From Streptomyces actinomycinicus (GTDB lineage Bacteria; Actinomycetota; Actinomycetes; Streptomycetales; Streptomycetaceae), in assembly GCF_016741775.1 (NCBI RefSeq), contig NZ_JAERRK010000005.1, positions 372,001 through 436,000 of the forward strand: a stretch of DNA of 64,000 nucleotides. The letters are read 5' to 3'. The notes under the pieces were generated by a model, which saw only the letters and a program-made list of their open reading frames with translations, ran no database searches and was not told the origin of the DNA. A program made the translations under genes and the position numbers. Of this stretch, positions 10,501-17,870 are shown in pieces (position 1 is the first letter of the stretch; each line of letters opens with the position of its first letter).

Positions 10501-13500
10501 GGCGGTGTCCACGTCCTTTGCGGGTCCGGAAATGACCGTCTGAGTGGGCGAGTTGACGTTGGCGACGACGACCGATTCCGGTGCCGCGGCCGTGCGCAGG
10601 GCACGTACGACGTCCTCGGCGGGGGCGCCCACGGCGGCCATGGCGCCGGGCTCGTCGCCGGCCGCCGCCAGGATCGCGGCGGCCCGCTCGGCGCTCAGCT
10701 CCAGCAGTGTCTCCGGATCGAGGGCACCTGCCGCGGTGAGGGCGACCAGTTCGCCGTAACTGTGCCCGGCGGCCAGGTCCGGTTCGACGCCCGCGGAGGT
10801 GAGGAAGGCGTGGGCGGCGAGTCCCGTGACACCGAGGGCGGGTTGTGCCGCGCGCGTGTCGGTGAGCGCGGAACGGTGCCGCTCGCGGGCGGCGTCGTCG
10901 AAGGCGGCCGGCGGATACATCCGGTCGGCGTGGGCCCGGCCGAGGTGCAGGTAGTGCCGCAGCTCGGGGACGGCGATCAGGAGATCACCGAGCATGCCGG
11001 GGCGCTGGCTCCCCTGGCCGGGGAAGAGGAACGCGACCTGCCCCGCGGCCGGGGTGGCGCCGGGGGTACGGGTGGCGGGGTCGGCCAGGTGGATCCCGGC
11101 ATCCGGTGCGTGCTCGTCGGCGAGGAGCCGCCGCAGCTGACCGGTCAGTTCCCCGACGTCGCGGGCCACGAACGCGGCCTGTACCGGATCGTGCGACGTG
11201 TCGGCGCGGTGGGCCGCCGCCAGGGCGAGGTCGCGCAGTCGCCAGGGGCTGCCCTCGGACTCGGCGGCCCGGAGGATCTCCGCGGCCTGCTCGCGTCCCG
11301 CCGCCGTGTCCCGGCCACGGAACAGGAACAGCTCGGCGGGCCAGGCGTCCAGACATTGCCGGGGTGGCGGGCCGTCCCCGTACGCCGCCAGTACGACATG
11401 GAAGTTGGTGCCGCCGAAGCCGAACGCGCTGACCCCGGCGAAGCGTTCGGCGGCCGGTGCCGCCCAGGGCTGGGCGCGGGTGTGGAAGACGAACGGGCCC
11501 GAACCCTCCGCCCAGGCGGGGTTGGGCCGCTCCAGGTGCAGGGTGGGTGGCTTGACCCCGGTGTACAGGGCGAGGGTGGTCTTGATCAGGCCGGCGAGTC
11601 CGGCGGCGCACTTGGTGTGCCCGATCTGCGACTTCACCGAGCCGAGCGCGCACCCGCCGGTCGCGGCGCCGGCCTCGGTGAACACCTCGCCGAGCACGGT
11701 CAGTTCGGTACGGTCTCCGACGACGGTCCCCGTTCCGTGCGCCTCCACCAGGCCGACCGAGGCCGGCGGGACACCGGCGTTGCGGTACGCCCGCTCCAGC
11801 GCGGCCCGCTGGCCCTCCGGGCGGGGCGCGGTCAGGCCGAGGGAGCGGCCGTCGCTGGCGGAGCCGAGCCCCTTGACCACGCCGTAGATCCGGTCGCCGT
11901 CGCGTTCGGCGTCCGCGAGCCGCTTGAGGACCACGCAGGCGACGCCCTCACCGAGGGCGATGCCGTCGGCGGAGGCGTCGAAGGCGCGGGACCGGCCGGT
12001 CGGCGAGAGGGCGTGGACGGACGAGAACAGGACGTAGTCGTTGATGCCGTTGTGCAGGTCGGCGCCGCCGCACAGCACGAGGTCGCTGGTGCCGCAGACG
12101 AGTTCTTTGCAGGCCGCGTCGAGGGCGGCGAGGGAGGAGGCGCAGGCGGCGTCGACGGTGTAGTTGGCGCCGCCGAGGTCCAGGCGGTTGGCGATCCGGC
12201 CCGAGATGACGTTGGCCAGCATGCCGGGGAAGGAGTCCTCGGTGAGCCGGGGCAGCTGTTCCGCCAGGCCTTCCGGGACATCGCCGTAGTACGAGGGGAG
12301 GACGGCCCGCAGGGTGACGGCGTTGGACAGGTCGCTGCCCGCCTCGGCGCCGAACACGACGGAGGTCCGGGAACGGTCGAACGTCCGTCCCTGCTCCCCG
12401 TATCCGGCGTCCTCCAAGGCCCGGCGCGCCGCCTCCAGGGACAGCAGCTGGACGGGCTCGATGCTGCCGAGCGAGGCCGGTGGAATGCCGTAGCGCAGCG
12501 GGTCGAAGGGGATCCCGGGCAGGAAGCCGCCCCACTTCGACGCGGTGCTGCCTGCGGTGTGGTGGACCGCGGGGTCCCAGCGGTCCGGCGGGACCTCTGT
12601 GACGGCGTCGCGTCCGGCGACGACGTTCGCCCAGAAGGTGGCGACATCGGGGGCCTGCGGAAACATGCAGGCCATGCCGACGATGGCGATGTCGAGCGGC
12701 GGGGGCGACGGGGACAGCGGGGGCGACTGGGGCTCGGCGGCGGACCGGAGGGGTGACCGTGCGGCGAGGAAGGCGGCCGCGCCGTCGTTCACCGCCCGGT
12801 GGAGGGCCGACACCGTGGTGGTCGCCGAACGGAGGACCGCGGCCTGGCCCGCCATGAACATCCCGTCGCTGAGCTGCCGTTCCTCGTCGACGTCCTGCAA
12901 CTCGCCTTCGGCGGCGCGCGTCACACCCTTGCTGGCGATGCGCAGCCGGCCGACGTTCAGCCGTTCCAGCTGCTCCCAGACCTCCCGGTCGGGCAGGCCC
13001 CGCGCACGTAACGCGGCTTCCCTGGTCCGGTAGTCACGGGTGAAGGGACTGGGCACGCAGCGGGTGGCGTGGCCGGGCGCGGTCTCCAGCAGAATGGTGT
13101 CGGTGGCGGCGAGCACCTGTCTCTGGAACAGCGGCCGGACGGCCCCGTGGGCGACGGCCTCCTCGGTGAACAGGTAGGCGGTGCCCATGAGCACGCCGAC
13201 GGCCGCGCCGCGTGCGGTGAGCGGCGCGGCCAGCGCGGCGACCATCGCCGCCGACCGCTCGTCATGGATGCCGCCCGCGAAGAACACCTCCAGCTCCCGC
13301 GCGGTCCCGTGCCCGGCACGGGCCCCCGCGTCCCCGTCCGCATGCGCTTCCCGGTCCGCCAGGAAGTCTTCCAGTACGCCGAGCTGGGCCTCCCAGAGCG
13401 GGAACGAGGCCCGCGGTCCGACGTGCCCGCCGCACTCGGACCCCTCGAAGACGAACCTGCGCACACCGGCGTCCAGGAACTGCCGCAACAGCCCCGGCGA

Positions 13501-14757
13501 GGGCACGTGCAGGAACGTGCGGATCCCGGCCCGCTCCAGCGCCTCGGCCTGGGCGGGCCGGCCGCCGGCGACGATCGCGTGCGTGGGACGCAGCTCCCGC
13601 ACGGCGTCGAGCTGCGCGTTCCGGATGTCCTCGGGCGCGAAACCGAGCACGCCCACGCCCCAGGGCCGGCCGTCCAGCACGGCACGCGCCTCGGTCAGCA
13701 TCGCCCGGGCCCGCTCGCCGTCGGCGAGGGCCAGCGCGAGGAAGGGCAGCGCGCCGTCCTCGGCCACGGCGACGGCGAATCCGGCCTGGTCGCTGACCCG
13801 CGTCATGGGTCCCTGGGCGACCGGCAACCGGGTTCCCAGCGCGGTGCTCATGGCCGCGCCGGGCCCCAGGGCCGGGCCGGCGGGCCCCGTCGGTACGCCC
13901 GCGGAGGCCGCCTCCCGCAGCGCTGCCGACAGCCCGCGTACGACGCCCCGCACGTCCCGCCACCGCTCGGCGAAGCCGGCGGCCAGGAAGCCGTCCTGGC
14001 CCACCGGAAGCAGCCGGCCGCGCGGGTCCCGTGCGCCGAGCAGGGCCGCGACCGCTTCCGGGTCGTCGGCGGGGGGCTGCGGGGCGTCCGGGCCACGTCG
14101 CCGCAGTACCCGGTGCCCGCCGAGCACCACGGTCTCCGAACCGTCCATGGCACGCAGTACCGCCCGGACCGTCTCGGGGAGCCCCGACTCGGCCAGCAGG
14201 GCGAGTTGGCTGTCCAGGACGACTCCGGCCGCGCCACCGGCCACGGCGGCGACCGCCGTGCGCGGGCCGATGCCTCCGCAGGCCCAGACCGGGTGACCGG
14301 CCAACTCCTCATCGGCGAGTAGTTGTTGGAGCAGTACGAAGGTGCTCAGCTCGCCGATCCGGCCGCCGCTCTCACTGCCCCGGGCGATCAGTCCATGGGC
14401 GCCGGAACGGATGGCGGCGCGTGCCTGCCCGAGATCACCGGCCTCGGCCAGCACCCTTGTCCGGACGGGTAATCCGGCGGCCGGCCAGGCCGCGTCAGGG
14501 GTGAGGACCACGGTGTCCACGGCACAGCCGAGATCCGCGGGGGTGAGGGCGCAGCGCCCGGTCACCCGTATCCCGAACGGTCCTGGTGCCGCCCGTATCA
14601 GCCGGGAGAGTTGTTCCCGGGCTCTTCGGCCGCCCGTACCCAGGTCGAGGACGCCGAGCCCGCCGGCGGCGGACGCTGCGGCGGCAAGACGGGCGTCGGG
14701 TTCCCCGAAGGGGGTGAGGCACAGGATCAGGTCATGGGCACGCACAGGGGAGGTCAT
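7507..14757 (-). CDS. PUFA-synthase-like PKS: NPD-NPD-KS-AT-ACP-KR
   Basis: A 2416-residue megasynthase. The N-terminus holds two TIM-barrel nitronate-monooxygenase/PfaD-like regions (about 1-230 and 300-640). The second keeps GSECGGHVG, while the first has Arg at the equivalent place (GSESGGRIG). Next come KS (about 690-1120; DAACASS, EAHGTGT, KSQIGH), AT (about 1240-1525; FPGQGSQ, GHSYGE), one ACP (LSIDSIKR near 1762, the PUFA-type motif), a repeat-filled linker and a C-terminal KR (GGARGITA, ADYAAAN). PfaD-like domains are known enoyl reductases in PUFA synthases. Start ATG at 14757 is preceded by GGAG. Leu96 and Leu583 are encoded by TTA, a codon needing the bldA tRNA in Streptomyces. It is the first gene of the unit. 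Confidence 0.9.
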   Translation of the reverse strand: MTSPVRAHDLILCLTPFGEPDARLAAAASAAGGLGVLDLGTGGRRAREQLSRLIRAAPGPFGIRVTGRCALTPADLGCAVDTVVLTPDAAWPAAGLPVRTRVLAEAGDLGQARAAIRSGAHGLIARGSESGGRIGELSTFVLLQQLLADEELAGHPVWACGGIGPRTAVAAVAGGAAGVVLDSQLALLAESGLPETVRAVLRAMDGSETVVLGGHRVLRRRGPDAPQPPADDPEAVAALLGARDPRGRLLPVGQDGFLAAGFAERWRDVRGVVRGLSAALREAASAGVPTGPAGPALGPGAAMSTALGTRLPVAQGPMTRVSDQAGFAVAVAEDGALPFLALALADGERARAMLTEARAVLDGRPWGVGVLGFAPEDIRNAQLDAVRELRPTHAIVAGGRPAQAEALERAGIRTFLHVPSPGLLRQFLDAGVRRFVFEGSECGGHVGPRASFPLWEAQLGVLEDFLADREAHADGDAGARAGHGTARELEVFFAGGIHDERSAAMVAALAAPLTARGAAVGVLMGTAYLFTEEAVAHGAVRPLFQRQVLAATDTILLETAPGHATRCVPSPFTRDYRTREAALRARGLPDREVWEQLERLNVGRLRIASKGVTRAAEGELQDVDEERQLSDGMFMAGQAAVLRSATTTVSALHRAVNDGAAAFLAARSPLRSAAEPQSPPLSPSPPPLDIAIVGMACMFPQAPDVATFWANVVAGRDAVTEVPPDRWDPAVHHTAGSTASKWGGFLPGIPFDPLRYGIPPASLGSIEPVQLLSLEAARRALEDAGYGEQGRTFDRSRTSVVFGAEAGSDLSNAVTLRAVLPSYYGDVPEGLAEQLPRLTEDSFPGMLANVISGRIANRLDLGGANYTVDAACASSLAALDAACKELVCGTSDLVLCGGADLHNGINDYVLFSSVHALSPTGRSRAFDASADGIALGEGVACVVLKRLADAERDGDRIYGVVKGLGSASDGRSLGLTAPRPEGQRAALERAYRNAGVPPASVGLVEAHGTGTVVGDRTELTVLGEVFTEAGAATGGCALGSVKSQIGHTKCAAGLAGLIKTTLALYTGVKPPTLHLERPNPAWAEGSGPFVFHTRAQPWAAPAAERFAGVSAFGFGGTNFHVVLAAYGDGPPPRQCLDAWPAELFLFRGRDTAAGREQAAEILRAAESEGSPWRLRDLALAAAHRADTSHDPVQAAFVARDVGELTGQLRRLLADEHAPDAGIHLADPATRTPGATPAAGQVAFLFPGQGSQRPGMLGDLLIAVPELRHYLHLGRAHADRMYPPAAFDDAARERHRSALTDTRAAQPALGVTGLAAHAFLTSAGVEPDLAAGHSYGELVALTAAGALDPETLLELSAERAAAILAAAGDEPGAMAAVGAPAEDVVRALRTAAAPESVVVANVNSPTQTVISGPAKDVDTAVRALRAAGLGARRLPVACAFHSPLVAAAGERFAKVLADKTVRPPEFPVWANRTAAPYPPDPEAVRGELAAQIGAPVAFAAQVEAMYEAGARIFVEAGPGTVLTRLVGQILGDRPHRTVACEPRPDSGLAGWLDALARLAVAGLPVRTAWLFQGRDAVDALRTPAPKRPGWTVDGHLVRTADGALLPGALAPARRVVEAPVTIDRPTGAPADREALISEFLRTSREMIAAQRDVLLTYFGGATPPQAPVGPVAPVPAAAAVPAVAPVPAVAPVPGPEAVQGVAPAPAAEPVQRLGPESPRADSVTARPPDDVERVVREIISERTGYPLDMIEPGLDLEADLSIDSIKRAEIAGELAKRLGITGGAEVLDDAELEELAKARTTAAVTEWLTERIGVTDSRAAGPQEQVSPPAGADQGLADAAPGPADADQGLADAAPGPADAAQGPADAPRGAAPRRCELRPVPLPGPDRATDLSGRRFVILGGEATGERAGGAGTGERAGGEGTGESAGGEGTGERAGGEGTGERAGGEGTGESAGGDDGDGVADRLAAQLAAHGADAVILDRGHLVGGADGAVDGVLYLGALPGPDLPDLPVLPEAFPVLRAALARAPRLLLAVRPADGAGALRAAGLDGLFRSAAREYPDLLVRVLAVADTTPAAVAGAVLAELAAPAPAPVVLRTAGGGRQGLDLVHVPLGPLAGTGAGPAGDGAAEAAALGLDRDSVVLLVGGARGITARFAATLAGASRCRVELLGRTPAPAAPEDPRTAAARTPTELRAALAAGPGAAKPAEINRAAELILAQREITATLAELTALGSAARYRSVDFRERDTVLQTVKEIHAEHGRLDGVVFAAGVIEDRLVAEKTPESFQRVYGTKTAGAGALFAALDDLPTAPAFTVLFGSIAAVLGNRGQADYAAANDALEALGTDWAARTGRRVLTVHWGPWAPDGRHPGMVGAELGREYARRGVALIDPDEGTAALLRELAWGDPAARAVVYTASGW
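13009..13011 (-). other. TTA leucine codon 2 (bldA-type)
   Basis: Second in-frame TTA of the same gene, at residue 583 (context Glu-Ala-Ala-Leu-Arg-Ala). No other in-frame TTA was found among the genes called in this window, so the placement is specific to this synthase. Confidence 0.85.
14470..14472 (-). other. TTA leucine codon 1 (bldA-type)
   Basis: On the minus strand these three bases read TTA in frame, at residue 96 of the large synthase, in the context Ala-Ala-Gly-Leu-Pro-Val. TTA is the rarest codon in Streptomyces and is read only by the developmentally timed bldA tRNA. Confidence 0.85.
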
Positions 14758-14828
14758 GATGCTCCGGCACGATCGGCGAGACAGCACGGTGGGGGGTGTG
14801 CAGGGAGACACTCTGGTGCGAGGGCTGG

Positions 14829-14858
14829 AAACTAGCGAGGTCATTACTCGCGGGTCAA
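14829..14858 (-). promoter_or_regulatory. candidate promoter of the PKS unit with operator in spacer
   Basis: Reading the minus strand, TTGACC (14858-14853) and TAGTTT (14834-14829) are 18 nt apart, a fair match to the vegetative sigma consensus, and would start RNA about 65 nt before the ATG at 14757. The spacer holds the inverted repeat GCGAG-7 nt-CTCGC (14835-14851), well placed for a repressor or activator. This is pattern matching only. Confidence 0.45.
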
Positions 14859-15125
14859 TAACGCCGCAGCCTTTCGGTGTACGGTGACTCCGATTCGGCC
14901 AGCACGGCGAATTCCCCGCAAGGACAGATAAATCCAGCAATTCCCTGCACGGGTGGCGACGCCGGACCGCCCGGCCGCATACGCCACACCGGCGCAAGTC
15001 CGTCAAAGCGGCCGCCCACTTCGCCGAGGACTCACCTCGGCGCAAGCCGCCGGTACAGTCGGCCGAAGTCTGTAAATTCCGCACGCCGTCGGCCCCCTGG
15101 CTCGATCCGGCGCGCACTCCGGGAC

Positions 15126-15208
15126 CACCGACGGTACGACCGGGGCCGCCGACGGTACGACCGAGGCCGGCCGGGACCGGCCGGGGCCACCGCCGGTACG
15201 ACCGGGAC
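15126..15208. repeat. three copies of a 21-bp repeat
   Basis: Copies at 15126-15146, 15147-15167 and 15188-15208 share the core CGGTACGACCG with flanking CACCG/CGCCG and GGGGC/GAGGC. The first two are contiguous and the third follows a 20-bp GC-rich gap. They lie just downstream of a minus-strand stop codon. They may be a minisatellite or part of a termination structure. Confidence 0.7.
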
Positions 15209-15230
15209 CGGCCGTCACCGGCCGGCCCCG

Positions 15231-17114
15231 TCACCGCTCAGTCGTCGACCCGCCGGACCCGACCGACCCCACCGACCCCACCGGCCCGACCGACCCGTCC
15301 GGTCCGTTCGCTCCTCCACCCCCGTAGGGCCCACGCAGCCCCTGCGCCCGGTGCGGCCCCTGTGACCCATGCTTCGAGCCCGGTGTGCGCGGCGATCCCG
15401 GTGTGCCCGGCCGTGCCCCCTCTCCCTCCGGCCCGGCTCCGGAGCGCGGCACTCCGACCGCCCCCGCCCCCGGTGCCAGCACCCACCGCTGCTCCCGTGA
15501 TCCGTCGCGTTCCGCCACCCCGACCCGCGATACGGAACGGGCTGAACGTGCCGAACGGCCGGAACCCGGCGTGAGGGCCAGGCCCTTGTGCCAGCGGAGC
15601 AGGATCTCGCCGCGGACCGTGAGGTCGTACGACACCTCTCCCGCGTGCACGACGCAACCGTCCAGCACGACGCGTTCCGTCCCGGGGTCGGCGGCGACGC
15701 AGAGCGCGGGATCGGCGGCGCTGCGCAGCAACCCGTCGTCCCGGTACGACCACTGCTGCGACACGGCCGACGAACAAGGCGCGAGCCGGAGGCCCGCACC
15801 CCCGGCGACCCGGCCCCCGTCGACGTCCAGGCAGCGCCCGGAGCCGAGGGCACGGAGGGAGCCGTGGGCGATCTCGGCGGACTCGCCGACCGAGGCGGCG
15901 GAGGGCGAGGTCGCCGAGTGCGCGCCGATGCCACCCGGTGTGGTGGTGTTGCCGGCGGGGGCACCCCAGGTGGCACCCGGGGCGGCGGCGACACCGTTGT
16001 CATCGGACCAGCTTCTGACCACGAGGACGGTGGCGAGCAGCGCGAGGGAGGTCAGCCCGACGCCGACGGCCACGGCCTTTCGGTGCCGGAGCCCGGGTCC
16101 GCCGCGGAGGCGGTGGTCCGCCCCGGAACCATTGCCGTACTCCGGTCCGGGAGCATTGCCGTGGTCCGCTCCGGAACCGGTGCCGTGGTCCGCTCCGCGA
16201 CCGTTGCCGTGGTCCGCTCCGGCGCGGTGCCGGCCACCGGCCACCTGCGGGACGTCCTGCGGTGGCGGGTGCCCTGCGGGGTCGCAGCGGCCGGGGCGTG
16301 CGTCGACGTAGCGGCGGGCGCCCCAGCCGAGCACGGTCTCGGCGAGCAGCAGGGGCAGGCCACCGTCGAAACGGCCGAGCTGGTCGGCTGCGTACCGGCA
16401 GTGACCACAGACCGTCAGGTGCCGGCGAACCTCGGGCAGCAGGTCGCCGCCGCGGCGGATGGGAACGTCGAGGAGCCGGTTGTAGAAGCGGCATTCCCTG
16501 GCGGGCGCGAGTTCCCGGTGGGCACGCACGCAACCGGCGCGGAATTGCTCGCGCGCCTGCTCCAGGGAGGTCGTCGCGGCGGCCGTGTCGATCCCCAGCA
16601 GACCAGCGGGTATGTATATGGGTTCGGCTTCGACCTCGGTGTGCCAGAGAAGGCATTGCGCGGCACCGGGGAGCGCCCGGAATGCGCGTGCGGCGAGTTG
16701 CCTGCTTTCCGGCGTTCCGGGGTTCGTGGCGCGAAGACCGCGGCCGCCGGTGGTTTTGCGCAATTCCGGCAGAGTGACACAGGCCGCGTCGTCCGCGGCC
16801 CAGGTACGGACGATGTCACGGGCGGCCACCAGCAGTTGGGGCCGCAGGGCGCCGCCGATCACACCACCGGTCATGCGGGCCAGTACCTGGTGGAAGGCGG
16901 CGGTGGCCACCAGTTGCGCGGAGGGGCCGGCGGTGGCCAGACAGACGACGGCATAGTCGCAGGTGGCCCGCCAGTGCCGGGCGAGCAGCAGGGCGACGGC
17001 GGGATGGCGGGCGTCGTCCGGGCCGCCGAGCCGGGCGACGAGAGTGCGGTCGGACCCGCCGACCGGGCCGGGCAGGGGTGGGTACGGCGGGCGTGGGGGG
17101 TGAGGGGACTGCAC
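15231..17114 (-). CDS. membrane protein: zinc-finger region, TM, ricin-B lectin
   Basis: A 627-residue protein. Residues 1-220 resemble the helical part of sigma-like regulatory proteins. Near 235 is HLTVCGHC, an H-x3-C-x2-C zinc-binding motif typical of anti-sigma (zf-HC2) proteins. About 270-340 is Gly/His/Asp-rich with short repeats. One membrane segment sits near 350, and the outer part carries a ricin-B/beta-trefoil-like region (SGRCLDVDGG, then QQWSYRDDG, about 420-530). The tail after 560 is Gly-Pro rich and collagen-like. Start is the GTG at 17114, behind GGAAAGGA. The topology suggests a cytoplasmic metal-binding domain coupled to an external carbohydrate-binding one, possibly a cell-surface sensor. 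Function is unproven. Confidence 0.75.
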   Translation of the reverse strand: MQSPHPPRPPYPPLPGPVGGSDRTLVARLGGPDDARHPAVALLLARHWRATCDYAVVCLATAGPSAQLVATAAFHQVLARMTGGVIGGALRPQLLVAARDIVRTWAADDAACVTLPELRKTTGGRGLRATNPGTPESRQLAARAFRALPGAAQCLLWHTEVEAEPIYIPAGLLGIDTAAATTSLEQAREQFRAGCVRAHRELAPARECRFYNRLLDVPIRRGGDLLPEVRRHLTVCGHCRYAADQLGRFDGGLPLLLAETVLGWGARRYVDARPGRCDPAGHPPPQDVPQVAGGRHRAGADHGNGRGADHGTGSGADHGNAPGPEYGNGSGADHRLRGGPGLRHRKAVAVGVGLTSLALLATVLVVRSWSDDNGVAAAPGATWGAPAGNTTTPGGIGAHSATSPSAASVGESAEIAHGSLRALGSGRCLDVDGGRVAGGAGLRLAPCSSAVSQQWSYRDDGLLRSAADPALCVAADPGTERVVLDGCVVHAGEVSYDLTVRGEILLRWHKGLALTPGSGRSARSARSVSRVGVAERDGSREQRWVLAPGAGAVGVPRSGAGPEGEGARPGTPGSPRTPGSKHGSQGPHRAQGLRGPYGGGGANGPDGSVGPVGSVGSVGSGGSTTER

Positions 17115-17612
17115 GGAACCGTTTCCTTTCCACCCGCAGGACGGCATACACAACGGCGTCCTGTCGGAAAGCAGTGCCTGATTGGTGCGTACCAAAAGGG
17201 CAGGCCGCGACGTCGGCGTCGGCCCTTTGTCCTCCCGCGGGGAGGCTCACTTTCGCACACGCCGCTCACAGGAAACAAGAAGTTCGAAAGCCCCGACGGC
17301 AAAGTCGGTTTAACGCACAATGGTTACCGGCGGTATCACCGGCGAGCGCTTTGTCGGTTCCCTCAACTCGCGTGCGACACAAGCCGGATGCCCTACGAAA
17401 TTTCCAACTCCGCGGCGCGCGGCGCCGGCAGGCCCTCACGCTTCCCCGCACGGCCCTTCACGTCCGGCCCGCCCGCCGGACGGCCCCTCGCTGACTTCCG
17501 GTCAAACCGTGGCCGACGCGCCGCTGCGCCCCTTCCTCCCTCGGACACGGTACGTGATGCTCTGCTCACCGGGGGAGAGCATCAGCTACGACCTACCACG
17601 GAGGAAAAGACG
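17115..17612. other. 498-bp divergent intergenic region
   Basis: Separates the ricin-domain gene (minus) from the small cold-shock-like gene (plus). No ORF with credible coding character or ribosome site was seen. It holds a small 6-bp-arm palindrome at 17231-17245 and a strong hairpin just before the cold-shock gene. Promoters must lie here, but I could not place them with confidence. Confidence 0.6.
17556..17583 (+). promoter_or_regulatory. leader hairpin before cold-shock-like gene
   Basis: GATGCTCT (17556-17563) and AGAGCATC (17576-17583) are perfect 8-bp inverted arms with a 12-nt loop, ending 29 nt before the ATG at 17613 and just ahead of the GGAGG site. It could be an RNA thermosensor-like or stability element, or a protein-binding site. 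Confidence 0.5.
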
Positions 17613-17789
17613 ATGCCTCTAGGAACGATCGCCGTCTACAACAAGGCGGACGGCGTGGGCATCATCGCCGACGAGGACGGTGCGAGGCGCCCCTTCTCCG
17701 GCATGGAGACGCAGACCACCCGCGAGGGACAGCGGGTCGTCTTCGAGGTCGTCGGCGCCAAGGCCACCAACGTCATCGCCGTTCGCTGA
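17613..17789 (+). CDS. short, degenerate cold-shock-domain protein
   Basis: A 58-residue protein with the layout of a cold-shock domain: GTIAVYN then KADGVGII at the RNP1 position, and EGQRVVFEVVGAKATNV matching the usual C-terminal strand EGQ-V-FEV--AANV. It differs from normal CspA proteins in lacking the RNP1 aromatics (GFGF is replaced by GVGI) and the RNP2 VFVH stretch (RRPFSG instead). GGAGG stands 8-9 nt before the ATG. A perfect 14-bp terminator follows. It probably keeps the OB fold, but its nucleic-acid binding must differ from that of CspA. Confidence 0.75.
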   Translation: MPLGTIAVYNKADGVGIIADEDGARRPFSGMETQTTREGQRVVFEVVGAKATNVIAVR

Positions 17790-17805
17790 ACCGCCCCACG
17801 CACCT

Positions 17806-17838
17806 GTGCCCCGCCCCGGCACGACCGGGGCGGGGCAC
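17806..17838. terminator. bidirectional terminator
   Basis: Perfect 14-bp inverted repeat with a 5-nt loop (arm GTGCCCCGCCCCGG), between the convergent cold-shock and thioesterase-fold genes. It has no T-run, which is usual for Streptomyces terminators. Confidence 0.85.
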
Positions 17839-17870
17839 AGTACGGCTCGTACCACGCCGAAGCGGCGCGG

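Larger units (their letters stand above)
14758..15230. other. 473-bp intergenic region upstream of PKS
   Basis: No convincing gene. It contains the candidate PKS promoter at its left end and a cluster of near-identical 21-bp repeats at its right end, close to the 3' end of the ricin-domain gene. Both flanking genes are on the minus strand. Confidence 0.6.

Noticed and set aside
366..14322. Long plus-strand open frames opposite the PKS genes (for example 8854-12756 and 4833-7571)
   Set aside because: They are antisense shadows of GC-rich coding sequence, lack domains and ribosome sites, and have low-complexity composition. The minus-strand frames carry complete catalytic motifs.
14758..15234. 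Upstream extension of the large synthase frame
   Set aside because: It has no domain similarity and runs through the repeat cluster and candidate promoter; the GGAG-preceded ATG at 14757 directly begins the first NPD region.
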